Below, piece by piece: positions 18,253 to 28,032 of a DNA stretch of 64,000 nucleotides; positions within the stretch are counted from its first letter, which is position 1, and every line of letters begins with the position of its first letter. Under the pieces are notes generated by a model, which saw only the letters and a program-made list of their open reading frames with translations, was not told the DNA's origin and ran no database searches. This stretch comes from Neoroseomonas lacus (GTDB lineage Bacteria > Pseudomonadota > Alphaproteobacteria > Acetobacterales > Acetobacteraceae): contig NZ_BMKW01000008.1 of assembly GCF_014644535.1 (NCBI RefSeq), positions 117,074-181,073 of the forward strand, read 5' to 3'. The position numbers and the translations under genes were made by a program.

Positions 18253-19218
18253 TCAGGCGGCGCGGCGCATCCGATAGGTCGAGAGCGAACCCGCATGCAT
18301 GATCCGCCCGCTCAGTGGTCGGCCGATGATGCGCTCCGCCAACCGCGCCGCCTCGATGAGCTTCTCCAGATCGATCCCCGTCTCGATGCCCATTTCATGG
18401 CACAGGAAAACCATGTCTTCCGTGCAGATGTTGCCGGCACCCCTGCTGTCGCCATGCCCGGCAAAGGGGCAGCCGCCAAGCCCGGCCACGGAGCTGTCGA
18501 ACAGATCCACCCCCATCTCCAGCGCTGCCAGGACATTGGCCGGACCGAGCCCGCGCGTATCATGCAAGTGCAGCCCAACGCGGGTATCGGGCAGGGCATC
18601 GCGCACCATGCCGACCAGGCGGCGTACCGATTGCGGGTTGGCCCACCCCATCGTGTCGGCCAGATAGACCTTGGGCAGGCGGATGCCCCGTTCGGCGCAG
18701 GCCCGATGCGCCCAGACAAGTTCCGCCACCGGGCGTTCCGGCGCGATCTCGCCTTCGTAGTTGCAGCCAAAGGCGGTCATCACCAGGGCGCGGTCGATCG
18801 TCAGGCCCGCTTCGGAATAAAGGTCGAGCCAACGGAGCACGCGATCGCGCATCTCGGCCGCGGTGCAGTTGTTGTTGCGCTTCGCGAAGGCATCGGAGGT
18901 GTAGAGGCTGATCTTGCCGGAAAGGTCTACGCCCGGCGTCGCGCTGGCCCGATGGAAGCCCTGTTCGTTCAGCCAGACCGCTTCATAGCGTACACCGGGG
19001 CGCCGCTTGATGGCGGCGAACAAGGCCTCGGTGTCCGCCATCTGCGGCACCGCCTTGGGTGACACGAAGGACGCCACCTGGACGGCCTTCAGGCCTGTCT
19101 CGGCCAGCGCCTCGACCAGTGCGGCGCGCTGTGTCAGGGGATAGATGCGTGGTTCGATCTGGAAGCCCTCGCGCGGCCCTTCTTCGTGGAACTCCACGCA
19201 CTTCGGCAGGTCTGACAT
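18253..19218 (-). CDS. Hydroxymethylglutaryl-CoA lyase-like protein
   Basis: 321 residues, an HMGL-like TIM barrel. Motifs: EGPREGFQIEP near residue 13, LKAVQVASFVSPKAVPQMAD, HLHDTRGLGPANVLAALEMG with the metal histidines, and the lid AGLGGCPFAGHGDSRGAGN with its cysteine. Cleavage of HMG-CoA gives acetyl-CoA and acetoacetate. The normal catalytic PRDG reads PREG, an Asp to Glu change, so the true substrate may be a related 3-hydroxy-3-methyl dicarboxyl-CoA. It forms a minus-strand operon with the Bug gene (13 bases apart) and the SucD-like gene. Confidence 0.85.
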   Translation of the reverse strand: MSDLPKCVEFHEEGPREGFQIEPRIYPLTQRAALVEALAETGLKAVQVASFVSPKAVPQMADTEALFAAIKRRPGVRYEAVWLNEQGFHRASATPGVDLSGKISLYTSDAFAKRNNNCTAAEMRDRVLRWLDLYSEAGLTIDRALVMTAFGCNYEGEIAPERPVAELVWAHRACAERGIRLPKVYLADTMGWANPQSVRRLVGMVRDALPDTRVGLHLHDTRGLGPANVLAALEMGVDLFDSSVAGLGGCPFAGHGDSRGAGNICTEDMVFLCHEMGIETGIDLEKLIEAARLAERIIGRPLSGRIMHAGSLSTYRMRRAA

Positions 19219-19231
19219 ATCCCGTCATCCT

Positions 19232-20206
19232 CTAGTTGAAGGTGATACCAAGGCCGCGCGCGATCGGGATCCACGTCGCGCGCTGCGCCTCGACGAAGGT
19301 GGCGGTGCTCTCCGGGGTGGAATCGGTCACCACCTCGGTCGCACCCAGTTCGAAGCGGCGCTGAATCTCCGGATCTGACAGCACCCGCCGCAACACGGCA
19401 TTGAGGCGAAGGATCACCGGCGTGGGCGTTCCTGCCGTGGTCATCAGCAGGTTCCAGCTGTTGTTGGCATAGCCGGGCAGTCCGGCCTCGGCGAAGAGCG
19501 GCACATCCGGCAACTGGGCGATGCGATGCCGGAAGGACACCGCCAGCGCACGCATCCGGCCGGCACGCACATGCTCGATGGCGGCGGGGCCGGAATCGAA
19601 GCTCAGATCCACATTGCCCGCGAGCAGGTCGGTCTGCGCCGGCCCCTGGCCGCGATAGGGGATATGGGTCATCCGGATGCCCGCCACCGCCATGAACTGC
19701 TCGGTGCCGACATGGTTGATCGAGCCGTTGCCGGCCGAGGCATAGTTCAGCTTGCCGGGATTGGCCCGCGCATAGGCGATCAGCTCCGCCAGGGTGTTCG
19801 CCGGAACGGACGGATTGACCACCAGGAGAGACGGCGTGTCCGAGATCATGCCGATGAACGACAGCCCGTTCACCAGGTCGAACGGAATGTTGGTGTAGAG
19901 CGCCAGGTTCATCACGAGTTGCGACATCGTCCCGATGCCGATGACGTGGCCATCGGCTGGCGCGCGGACCACCACTTCCGTGCCGACGAGCCCGCCGGCG
20001 CCGGCGCGGTTCTCGACGATGACCGGCTGGCCGAGTTCGCGCGACAGCTCCGGTGCGATCAACCGCGCGGTTGAATCGTTGATGCTGCCGGGCGGGAAGG
20101 CGACGATCAGGCGGATCGGCCGGTTCGGATAGCCATCCTCGGCGCGGGCGCCGTGGGGCAGCAGCGCCGCCGAGGCGCCCAGCAGAGCGCGCCGGGTTGT
20201 CTTCAT
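19232..20206 (-). CDS. Bug/TctC-family substrate-binding protein
   Basis: 324 residues with a Tat-like leader MKTTRRALLGASAALLPHGA. The binding-fold signature NRPIRLIVAFPPGSINDSTA, ENRAGAGGLVGTEVVVRAPADG and IPYRGQGPAQTDLLAGNVDLSFD are all present. It lies between the SucD-like and HMG-CoA-lyase-like genes, so its ligand is probably the acid that this cluster activates to a CoA ester. No TctAB genes are nearby. Confidence 0.93.
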   Translation of the reverse strand: MKTTRRALLGASAALLPHGARAEDGYPNRPIRLIVAFPPGSINDSTARLIAPELSRELGQPVIVENRAGAGGLVGTEVVVRAPADGHVIGIGTMSQLVMNLALYTNIPFDLVNGLSFIGMISDTPSLLVVNPSVPANTLAELIAYARANPGKLNYASAGNGSINHVGTEQFMAVAGIRMTHIPYRGQGPAQTDLLAGNVDLSFDSGPAAIEHVRAGRMRALAVSFRHRIAQLPDVPLFAEAGLPGYANNSWNLLMTTAGTPTPVILRLNAVLRRVLSDPEIQRRFELGATEVVTDSTPESTATFVEAQRATWIPIARGLGITFN

Positions 20207-20242
20207 GGTTGTTTCCTCCTCGGTTTCAGTCCTGGTGGTGCG

Positions 20243-21115
20243 TCAGGCCGGCACAAGCATCTCCGCGACGCAGTGCGCCAAGTGTTCGGGATTGTCGGCG
20301 ATGACGGCGCCTGCTTCGGCCAGCGCCGCCCGCTTGGCCGCGGCGGTCTCGCGCGTGCCCTCGACCAGCGCGCCGGCATGGCCCATCTGCTTGCCCGGCG
20401 GGGCATGGCGCCCGACGATCAGCGCCACCACGGGTTTGCGCCGCGCCGCAATGAGGTCGAGCATGGCGTATTCCTTCCCGCCGCCGATCTCGCCGAGATA
20501 GGCGACGATGTCCGTCCCCGGATCGTCGAGGAAGCGCGCGAGATATTCGTGCGGATTGCGGCCCACCACCATGTCGCCGCCCATATGCGTGATGGCCGAC
20601 TGGCCGCAGCCGAAGCGGGTCAGCAGGCGCGTGCCGGTGAGGGTGAGGGTGCCGCTGCGGCCGATGACCCCGACCCGGCCGGGCCGGGTGAAGCCGGTCG
20701 CGATCGAGCCCAGCAGCGCCTGTCCCGGCACCATCATGCCGAGCGAATTCGGCCCGACCACCCACAGGCCGCGTTCCCGCGCATAGGCGAGCGCCCACAG
20801 CGCATCGTGCACCGGCACGAATTCGGCGGCGACGACCGCGAGCCTGATGCCCGCATCCGCCGCATCCACCAGTGCGTCCCGCACGCCGGAGGCCGGGACG
20901 TAGATGATGCTCACCTGGGCCGCGGTGGCGGCGACGGCGTCGGCCATCCGGTCGAAGCAGGGCAGGCCCTCGATCGTGCCGCCCGCGCGCCCCGGCGCGA
21001 CGACGCCGGCGAGCGGCGTACCCGCATCGCGCATCGCCTCGAGCTGCGCCAACCCATAGGGCCCGGTGGCGCCCTGCAGCAGCACGCGCCAGCCGCTTTC
21101 GTACAGGACCGCCAT
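20243..21115 (-). CDS. Succinyl-CoA synthetase alpha-like CoA ligase subunit
   Basis: 290 residues, as in SucD. CoA-binding Rossmann part: LLQGATGPYGLAQLEAMRDAGTPLAGVVAPGRAG; a GPNSLGMMVPG strand and the phosphohistidine motif QMGHAGALVEG with the active His are present. It would pair with the SucC-like protein encoded across the GntR gene to activate an organic acid with ATP and CoA. A stand-alone citric-cycle role is unlikely given the catabolic neighbours. It starts the minus arm of the divergon. Confidence 0.87.
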   Translation of the reverse strand: MAVLYESGWRVLLQGATGPYGLAQLEAMRDAGTPLAGVVAPGRAGGTIEGLPCFDRMADAVAATAAQVSIIYVPASGVRDALVDAADAGIRLAVVAAEFVPVHDALWALAYARERGLWVVGPNSLGMMVPGQALLGSIATGFTRPGRVGVIGRSGTLTLTGTRLLTRFGCGQSAITHMGGDMVVGRNPHEYLARFLDDPGTDIVAYLGEIGGGKEYAMLDLIAARRKPVVALIVGRHAPPGKQMGHAGALVEGTRETAAAKRAALAEAGAVIADNPEHLAHCVAEMLVPA

Positions 21116-21202
21116 GGCTATGCCAGCCGATCGAGCCAGGGGTTGCGGCGCTGGTGCATGGGGTTTCCTCCTTATCGCCGAGGCATGATGGAAAGAAACG
21201 GC

Positions 21203-21216
21203 CTATTGCGCAATAG
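21203..21216. promoter_or_regulatory. Perfect palindrome, candidate GntR operator
   Basis: CTATTGCGCAATAG is a perfect 14-base palindrome in the 125-base gap between the divergent SucD-like and GntR genes, 25 bases upstream of the GntR start. GntR/HutC proteins bind short palindromes in such positions. Confidence 0.5.
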
Positions 21217-21240
21217 TCCTAACCTTAATACCTTTGAGGC

Positions 21241-22074
21241 ATGCCGATGGCCGCATCCCTCACCGACAGCGCGACAGCCACGCCGCTCGCCGGCCGCGAT
21301 TCATCCGCGGAGGATGCGTCCCGCGTCGCGTTGTATCTGCGCCTGTCGCGCGTGTTCCGCGAACGCATCGCGGCGGGCGAATGGGCGCCCGGTGCTCTGA
21401 TCCCGGGCCTGCCGCAGCTCTGCGAGGATTTCCAGGTATCGCGGGTAACCATGCGGCAGGCGCTCGCCATCCTGGCGCAGCAAGGGCTGATCGGCATCGG
21501 TCGGGGGCGCGGCACCTGGGTGATGCCGGACGCGCTGGACCGTTTGGGTGGACGCAGCCTGCGCGACGCCATCAGCGATACCGGCGCCGCCGATACGGGC
21601 CTGCAGATCAAGGTGCTCCAACGCACCGATGATGTGCCGCTCGCTGCCGATCTGCGCAGCCGGGCCCCGCAGGAGACGGGGCCCTTCACGCGCATCCTCA
21701 AACGTCACCACATGGGCGGACGACCCTTCGCCCTGCTGGACTACTACATCGAGGCAGCGCTGTTCCGCCGTTTTCCGCAAGGCGCCGAGAGCCGCTTCAA
21801 ACTGGGGCGCCTGCTGCGCCAGGCGATCGGCCCGGCCCGCATGACGCTGCTGGAGGAGGTGACCCTCACCCATGCGGATCCACGGCTCGCCGAGTTGCTC
21901 GGCTGCGGCATGGGCGAGGTGCTGGTGCGCATGCGCCGCTGGTACCGCGATGCCGAGGGCCGGGTGCCGTTGGCGGGCACCTCCTACTACCGCGGCGACG
22001 GCTTCGCGCTGGAGGTCGAGCGCCCCCTGGCCGCCGAGATATTCCCGGCGCCGACCCCGACGGAGGAAACCTAG
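21241..22074 (+). CDS. GntR-family regulator with UTRA domain (HutC type)
   Basis: 277 residues. The winged helix spans about residues 25-95 (YLRLSRVFRERIAAGEWAPG, VSRVTMRQALAILAQQGLIG, GRGRGTWVM), and the C-terminal UTRA effector domain includes YYIEAALFRRFP and ends with YYRGDGFALEVERPL. It sits between two divergent arms that encode the CoA-ligase subunits, so it probably represses both in the absence of an acid or acyl-CoA inducer. The SucC-like gene begins on the last base of its stop codon. Confidence 0.92.
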   Translation: MPMAASLTDSATATPLAGRDSSAEDASRVALYLRLSRVFRERIAAGEWAPGALIPGLPQLCEDFQVSRVTMRQALAILAQQGLIGIGRGRGTWVMPDALDRLGGRSLRDAISDTGAADTGLQIKVLQRTDDVPLAADLRSRAPQETGPFTRILKRHHMGGRPFALLDYYIEAALFRRFPQGAESRFKLGRLLRQAIGPARMTLLEEVTLTHADPRLAELLGCGMGEVLVRMRRWYRDAEGRVPLAGTSYYRGDGFALEVERPLAAEIFPAPTPTEET

Positions 22075-23225
22075 TGCGGCTCATCGAACATGACGGCAAG
22101 GCGCTGTTGGCGTCAGCGGGCATTGCCATTCCGCGCGGGCTGCTGATCGAAGCATCGGAACAACCGCAGGCGTCACCCTGGCCAGCGGCGATGGTCAAGG
22201 CGCAGCTCCTCGCCGGCGGCCGCGGCAAGCGCGGGCTGGTGGCGCGTGCCGAGGCGGCGGATCTCGCCGCGACCATCGGCCGGATGACGGCGGCCCTGGC
22301 CCCGTCCGCGCCGCCCTTGCTGGTCGAGGAAGCGCTGTCCGTCGAGGCTGAATACTACATGGCCTTGCGCATCGACGATGTGCGGCAATGCGTGAGTCTG
22401 CTGCTGTTGGCCCAGGGCGGCATCGAAGTCGAGAACGCCGCGGCCGAAGTCCAGACCCTGCCGATCGACCCACGCCGTGGGCTGTTCGCGCAGGATGTTC
22501 TGCCGGTCGCGAAGGCGGCCGGCATTCCGGCCCGCCAGCAGGGCGCCGTGGCGCGCTTCGCGAGCGATCTCCATCGTCTCTTCGTGCGCGCCGATGCGAC
22601 ACTGATCGAGATCAATCCGCTCGGCCTGGTGACGGGACGCGGGCTGGTCGCGCTGGATGCGAAGGTGGTGCTCGATGACGCCGCGGCGTCCCGGCATCCG
22701 GGCCGCAGCGCATTGCGCTCGGCCGCGATCGAACGCGCAGGATCGCCACCGCGCGAGGGCGAGGCGGCCAGCCAGGGCTTCACCTTTGTGGAGCTGACCG
22801 GGCAGGTGGCGCTGCTCACGGGTGGGGCGGGGCTGGGCATGTCCATCCTCGATCTGCTGGGCGATGCTGGCCTGCATGCGGCGAATTTCGTCGATGCCCC
22901 AGGTGGCGGCGGCGCCGAAGGCTTCATCCGCCGTGGTCGCATGGTCTTCGACCTGGCGGCCGAGAATCCGGCGGTCAAGGCAATCGGCATGTACCAGACG
23001 CTCGGCGCCAGTTCGCTCGGCGGTACGGTGAAGGGCCTGCTCACCCTGTTGGATCAGTATCCCCCGCCCAAGCCGCTGGTTGTCGGCTTCGCCGCCGCCG
23101 GCGCCGCGGAACGGGAGATGACGATGGCACAGGCCGCGCAGCTTGTGGCCGAACGTGGCTATGTCGCCGTGACCGAGTTGGATGACTTCGTGGATGCGCT
23201 GCGGCGCACGGTGGAAGGGTCATGA
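22074..23225 (+). CDS. Succinyl-CoA synthetase beta-like (ATP-grasp) CoA ligase subunit
   Basis: 383 residues from a GTG with GGAGGAAAC just upstream. ATP-grasp features: MVKAQLLAGGRGKRGLV, DATLIEINPLGLVTGRG, and the C-terminal CoA-ligase half LTGGAGLGMSILDLLGDAG with NFVDAPGGGGAEG. It pairs with the alpha-like protein encoded on the other arm. Length and layout match SucC, but the setting indicates ligation of another organic acid (malate, itaconate or methylglutaconate types are all possible). Confidence 0.87.
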   Translation: MRLIEHDGKALLASAGIAIPRGLLIEASEQPQASPWPAAMVKAQLLAGGRGKRGLVARAEAADLAATIGRMTAALAPSAPPLLVEEALSVEAEYYMALRIDDVRQCVSLLLLAQGGIEVENAAAEVQTLPIDPRRGLFAQDVLPVAKAAGIPARQQGAVARFASDLHRLFVRADATLIEINPLGLVTGRGLVALDAKVVLDDAAASRHPGRSALRSAAIERAGSPPREGEAASQGFTFVELTGQVALLTGGAGLGMSILDLLGDAGLHAANFVDAPGGGGAEGFIRRGRMVFDLAAENPAVKAIGMYQTLGASSLGGTVKGLLTLLDQYPPPKPLVVGFAAAGAAEREMTMAQAAQLVAERGYVAVTELDDFVDALRRTVEGS

Positions 23226-24007
23226 CCTTGAACGAGTCGGTTCTGACAACGGATATCCGCGACCGCGTGATGCGGCTGACGATCACGCGGGAAGCGCGCC
23301 GCAATGCCATGAATGCCGAGGTGCAGCGGGGCATCTCCGCGGCGCTGACCCGTGCCGTGGAGGGCGGCGATGTCGGTGTGGTGGTGCTGACCGGCGCCGG
23401 TGACCGCGCCTTCTGCTCCGGCGCCGACCTCGCACCGGATTCGGTGGCGTTCCGGCAGGACTTCTCGCAGATCGGCACGCCCTTCACCGCGCTGCTGCGC
23501 CAGGTGCGCGACCTGCCCATACCGCTGATCGCCCGCGTCAATGGGCACTGCATGGCGGGCGGGATGGGGCTGATGGCCATGTGCGACATGGTGGTTGCCG
23601 CGGACCACGCCCTGTTCGGGCTGCCGGAAGTGAAGATCGGCGTCTTTCCGATGGTGGTGACGAGTGTCCTGCGCGCGCTGATGCCGGAGCGCGCCTTCGC
23701 GGAACTGGCGCTGACCGGCGAGCCGATCACCGCGGCCGAGGCCCATCGGCTGGGTCTGGTGAATCACGTGGCGCCTGGGGCTGAGCTTGACGCCAAGGTG
23801 GATTGGCTGGTCGGGCGGCTGCTCGACAAAAGCCCCACCGCCATGCGCCGCGGCAAGTATGCCCTGCGCAAGACGGAGGCCATGACGTTCGATGAAGCAC
23901 TCGCCTTCCTCGAGACGCAGATCGGCGTCCTGGCGCTGACCGAGGATGCCCGGGAGGGGCGCAGCGCGTTCAATGAGAAGCGCAGACCGAATTGGACGGG
24001 GCGGTAA
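23222..24007 (+). CDS. Enoyl-CoA hydratase/isomerase family protein
   Basis: 261 residues, start overlapping the previous stop (ATGA). Crotonase motifs: RAFCSGADLAPDS and ARVNGHCMAGGMGLMAMCDMV for the oxyanion hole, FGLPEVKIGVFPMVV with the acidic residue region, and a C-terminal trimerisation helix with KSPTAMRRGKYALRK. It should hydrate or isomerise an unsaturated acyl-CoA made by the adjacent ligase. A methylglutaconyl-CoA hydratase-like role would fit the HMG-CoA-lyase-like gene across the divergon. It is the last gene before the mobile debris. Confidence 0.88.
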   Translation: MTLNESVLTTDIRDRVMRLTITREARRNAMNAEVQRGISAALTRAVEGGDVGVVVLTGAGDRAFCSGADLAPDSVAFRQDFSQIGTPFTALLRQVRDLPIPLIARVNGHCMAGGMGLMAMCDMVVAADHALFGLPEVKIGVFPMVVTSVLRALMPERAFAELALTGEPITAAEAHRLGLVNHVAPGAELDAKVDWLVGRLLDKSPTAMRRGKYALRKTEAMTFDEALAFLETQIGVLALTEDAREGRSAFNEKRRPNWTGR

Positions 24008-24027
24008 CTCGGAAACGCCGCCAGAAG

Positions 24028-24177
24028 GCTATGAAGCCGCATTCGGTCGCTGAGGCGGCCCTTGCGCACGCCGTTGGTGACAAGGTCGAGGCCGCCTACC
24101 GGCGGGGCGACCTGTTCGAGAAGCGGGCCACACTTATGCAGGAGTGGGCGACGTTTTGCATGCGGGTGAAGGCGTGA
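24028..24177 (+). pseudogene. 3' remnant of a tyrosine-type phage/island integrase
   Basis: About 50 codons ending in a stop match the usual C-terminal end of P4-type integrases: AEAALAHAVGDKVEAAYRRG, then DLFEKRATLMQEWATFC. The catalytic core is missing entirely, and the frame upstream enters the enoyl-CoA hydratase tail. It marks a former integration event. The 254 bases that follow up to the IS orfA hold no gene I can recognise. Confidence 0.7.
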
Positions 24178-24431
24178 GTCCTGATCCATGCACTGATCAC
24201 AGTGATCAATTCAGATTGGCTAAGTGCCGCGTCTCAACTACCGCGGCTTCGGGCGCTGAGCCGGCGGGACCCAGCCTGCCGGTGGATCGTAACCGGGATG
24301 GCGGCGCGGCCACGTTCTTGGGGAAGCTCTGGACCATCATCAGCGGGCCTCCCTACTTGGTCCTGAACCCGGAAACTGGTCCGGCGGGAAGGCAATTTTT
24401 TCGGGCACTCTGACCAAGGAGGGAGGGTGCC

Positions 24432-24689
24432 ATGAAGCAGAAGCGATACACGGATGAGCAGATCGCCTTCGCCCTGAGGCAGGCGGAGAGCGGCACGGCG
24501 GTGGCCGAGATCTGCCGCAAGCTTGGCGTGTCCGAGCCGACATTCTACAGGTGGAAGAAGCAGTTCGCCGGGATGGGCGTGGCGGAGATCCGGCGCCTGA
24601 AGCAGCTCGAGGAGGAAAACGCTAGGCTGAAACGGCTGGTAGCGGACCTCACGCTCGACAAGACGAAGTTGCAGGACGTGCTGCGGTGA
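24432..24689 (+). CDS. IS3-family transposase OrfA
   Basis: 85 residues: helix-turn-helix DEQIAFALRQAESGTAVAEI and KLGVSEPTFYRWKKQFAGMG, then a leucine-zipper-like tail (LKQLEEENARLKRLVADLTL). A GGAGG ribosome site lies directly upstream. OrfB starts four bases before its end, as expected for a frameshifting IS3 pair, but OrfB is cut short, so the product is a DNA-binding half without a catalytic partner. Confidence 0.88.
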   Translation: MKQKRYTDEQIAFALRQAESGTAVAEICRKLGVSEPTFYRWKKQFAGMGVAEIRRLKQLEEENARLKRLVADLTLDKTKLQDVLR

Positions 24690-24770
24690 AAGTGGTGAGG
24701 CCCGCCGTGCGCCGCGACGTGGTGCGCCATCTGCAGGGCGCCTACGCGGTCGGCGCACGCCGGCTTCCCG
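24432..24770 (+). mobile_element. Truncated IS3-family element (orfA plus start of orfB)
   Basis: A complete orfA is followed at 24686 by the first 25 or so codons of orfB (KVVRPAVRRDVVRHLQGAYAV), after which similarity stops at about 24758-24770, where the tail of a second, oppositely oriented element begins. The left end is not defined; an imperfect terminal repeat may lie in the 24360-24390 stretch. The element cannot transpose by itself. Confidence 0.75.
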
Positions 24771-25370
24771 GCATCGCATTCCGAAGGCCAGGGAAGTGTA
24801 TTGGCTGCCCTGATCGCTGTGATGCACGACACCAGCGGGTTTCCTGCTGGTCACCGCCATGTCGAGGGCGTCGAGCACTAGGCGCGTTCGCAGGTCCGCG
24901 GCCATCCGCCAAGCCGACGATGCGTCGGGACCAGGCATCGAGCACAACGGCCAGGAACATGAAGCCTGCCGCCGTCGGCACATAGGTGATGTCGGCCACC
25001 CACAGCAGGTTCGGCCCAGGTGCGGTGAAGACCCGGCCGACAAGATCGTTGGCCGGTGCGTGCGTCGGCTCGCGCCGCGTCGTGGTCGGGAAGCGTCGCC
25101 GTGGCACACCGCGCAGCCCGGCCTGGCGCATCAGCCGCGCCACACGCTTGCGGGCGATCGCCGTGCCCTCGGCTTGCAACTCGGCATGCAGCCGCGGCGC
25201 GCCGTAGGTGCCGTGTGAGGCCACGTGGATCGTGCGGATCCGGCGCAGCAAGGCGGCATCGGCCTGGGCGCGCGACGAGGCCGGCCGGCTGCGCCAGGCG
25301 TAGTAGCCAGAGACTGAGACCCGCAGAACGCGGGCCATGACACGGATGGGGAATTCGGCCTGGTGCGCGC
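24766..25370 (-). pseudogene. IS3-family transposase OrfB, frameshifted and truncated
   Basis: The first frame encodes HTYGAPRLHAEL-type helices (SHGTYGAPRLHAELQAEG), the RLMRQAGLRG motif and the DDE strand LLWVADITYVPTAAGFMFLA. After RRIVG the sense continues in another frame (MAADLRTRLVLDALDMAVTS, then HHSDQGSQYTSLAFG with the second Asp). The final catalytic Glu region is lost at the junction with the other IS. Confidence 0.8.
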
Positions 25371-25682
25371 TGATGAATTCGAAGACCCGGACGGGGTCTT
25401 GTCCTTCGCGAACCAGGCCGCCGCCTTTGCCAGGATATCGCGCTCCTGGCGCAGCCGATGGTCCTCACGGCGGAGCTTGCTCAGTTCCTCTCGCGCGGCG
25501 CTGGCAGCACCCTCGTCGCGGCGTTCCCGGCCATCGCGCTCCGCTTGGCGGATCCAGTGCACGATCGACTGCGCATTCGGCTCGAACTCGCGGGCAAGGT
25601 CCTGCGGATTTCGTCCTGATCGGACCAACACCACCATCTGTCGCCGGAACTCCGGCGGGTAGGGCACTCTGAATCTGGGCAT
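25131..25682 (-). CDS. IS3-family transposase OrfA (open frame; real product probably shorter)
   Basis: The N-terminal 100 residues are OrfA: MPRFRVPYPPEFRRQMVVLV, a helix-turn-helix with AREFEPNAQSIVHWIRQAER and a coiled coil with LRREDHRLRQERDILAKAAA. Beyond that the frame merely runs antisense to nothing and parallel to OrfB, so the functional OrfA probably ends near 25370 or switches frame into OrfB in the usual IS3 manner. Start chosen at the ATG at 25682. Confidence 0.75.
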   Translation of the reverse strand: MPRFRVPYPPEFRRQMVVLVRSGRNPQDLAREFEPNAQSIVHWIRQAERDGRERRDEGAASAAREELSKLRREDHRLRQERDILAKAAAWFAKDKTPSGSSNSSARTRPNSPSVSWPAFCGSQSLATTPGAAGRPRRAPRPMPPCCAGSARSTWPHTAPTARRGCMPSCKPRARRSPASVWRG

Positions 25683-26021
25683 CTCGAAAACCTCCGTCTC
25701 AAGCCTCGGGGTGTCCACGAAACCGGGTCAACTTCAGTACTGAGCCGCCATGGCGATGCGTGTACCCGCCGGCCGCCCTGTCCAACGCCACGCCTGATCA
25801 GGGAGGGCTCATCGCCTCCGGGCCGGACGGAGCCGCATCGCCCCGAATGATCGCAGCGCGACACCGGGTGCGGCCGATGCGCCGCCTCATGGCATGCTCC
25901 TTGCTTTCGTTGCCGGACGGACACCGACAGCAACGCAGCGGGAATGCGGCGAGGAGCCTGCTTGGCCGAGGATATCGCAACGAGCCACGCCTCGCAGGAA
26001 CTGGCCTTGGCTGAGGCGCCG

Positions 26022-27011
<990 letters not shown>

Positions 27012-27012
27012 G

Positions 27013-27972
27013 ATGGAACAGACCCCGCTCCTGCGCATCCGCGAGCTGACGCGGCACTTCGCCGTCGGCGGCCGCGTGGTGAAAGCGGTGGATGGCATCA
27101 GTTTCGACGTGCGGCGCGGGGAGACCCTGGCCCTGGTGGGCGAAAGCGGCTGCGGCAAGACGACCACGGGCCGTCTTCTCGTGCGCCTGGCGGAGCCCGA
27201 TGGCGGCAGCATCGCCTTCGACGGCACCGAGATCACCGCAGCCAAGGCCGACACGTTGCGGGCGTATCGACGCCGCATGCAGCTGATTTTCCAGGACCCC
27301 GGAAGCTCTTTCAACCCGCGCATGACCGTCGGCGCGCTCGTGTCGGAACCGATGCATCTCGCCGGTCTGAAGCGGGCGGAGCAGGCCGCCCGGGTGGCGG
27401 AGCTCTTGCCGCTGGTGGGCCTGTCGGCCGACTATGCCGCGCGCTACCCGCATGAATTCTCGGGCGGCCAGCGCCAACGCATCGGCATCGCACGCGCCCT
27501 GGCCCTGCGACCCGACTTCATCGTGTGCGACGAACCGGTCTCGGCGCTGGACGTTTCCGTGCAGGCGCAGGTGGTCAACCTGCTCACCGGGCTGCAACAC
27601 CAATTCGGCCTGACCTACCTCTTCATCTCGCACGATCTCCGCGTCGTGCGTCACGTCGCGGCGCGCGTGGCGGTGATGTATCTGGGCCGCATCGTCGAGC
27701 TGGCGAGCAAGCAGGATCTGTATCGCAGCCCGCGCCATCCCTATACGCGCGCCCTGCTCTCCGCGGTGCCGTCGCACCGGCCGGGCATGACGCGAAGGCG
27801 CATGGACGCCATCGGCGAGATCGCCAGCGCCGATGCGGTGCCAAGCGGCTGTCGCTTCCATACGCGCTGTGTCCATGCCCAGGCACGTTGCCGCGAGGAG
27901 GATCCAGCGCTGCGCGAACTGGCGCCAGGCCACGTTGCTGCCTGCCACCTCGCAGAGAGCCTGCCGTCGTGA
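27013..27972 (+). CDS. Oligopeptide/dipeptide ABC transporter ATP-binding protein (OppF/DppF type)
   Basis: 319 residues, start one base after the previous stop. Walker [12 protein letters not shown], signature [17 protein letters not shown], Walker [19 protein letters not shown] and the C-terminal cysteine-rich [14 protein letters not shown] segment typical of this subfamily (in some members a 4Fe-4S site). It forms the ATPase heterodimer with the OppD-like protein. Confidence 0.93.
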   Translation: MEQTPLLRIRELTRHFAVGGRVVKAVDGISFDVRRGETLALVGESGCGKTTTGRLLVRLAEPDGGSIAFDGTEITAAKADTLRAYRRRMQLIFQDPGSSFNPRMTVGALVSEPMHLAGLKRAEQAARVAELLPLVGLSADYAARYPHEFSGGQRQRIGIARALALRPDFIVCDEPVSALDVSVQAQVVNLLTGLQHQFGLTYLFISHDLRVVRHVAARVAVMYLGRIVELASKQDLYRSPRHPYTRALLSAVPSHRPGMTRRRMDAIGEIASADAVPSGCRFHTRCVHAQARCREEDPALRELAPGHVAACHLAESLPS

Positions 27973-28032
27973 CGCCCACTTCCCAAGGCGCGGCACCGGA
28001 TCCGCGCAATCCTGGTCGAAAAGGACATCCCC

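Larger units (their letters stand above)
24766..25736 (-). mobile_element. Second IS3-family element, 3' truncated and frameshifted
   Basis: The intact end lies at about 25712-25736, where the minus strand reads TGAAGTTGACCCGGTTTCGT, a typical IS3-group terminal repeat. OrfA is intact; OrfB carries the DDE core but has a frameshift near 24905 and loses its end at about 24766, where it meets the other truncated IS. The two elements have destroyed each other by insertion plus deletion or by recombination. Confidence 0.8.

Noticed and set aside
25798..25980. 60-codon minus-strand ORF beside the IS element
   Set aside because: No family features; a better ribosome site leads to a frame of two codons or of 30 codons only.
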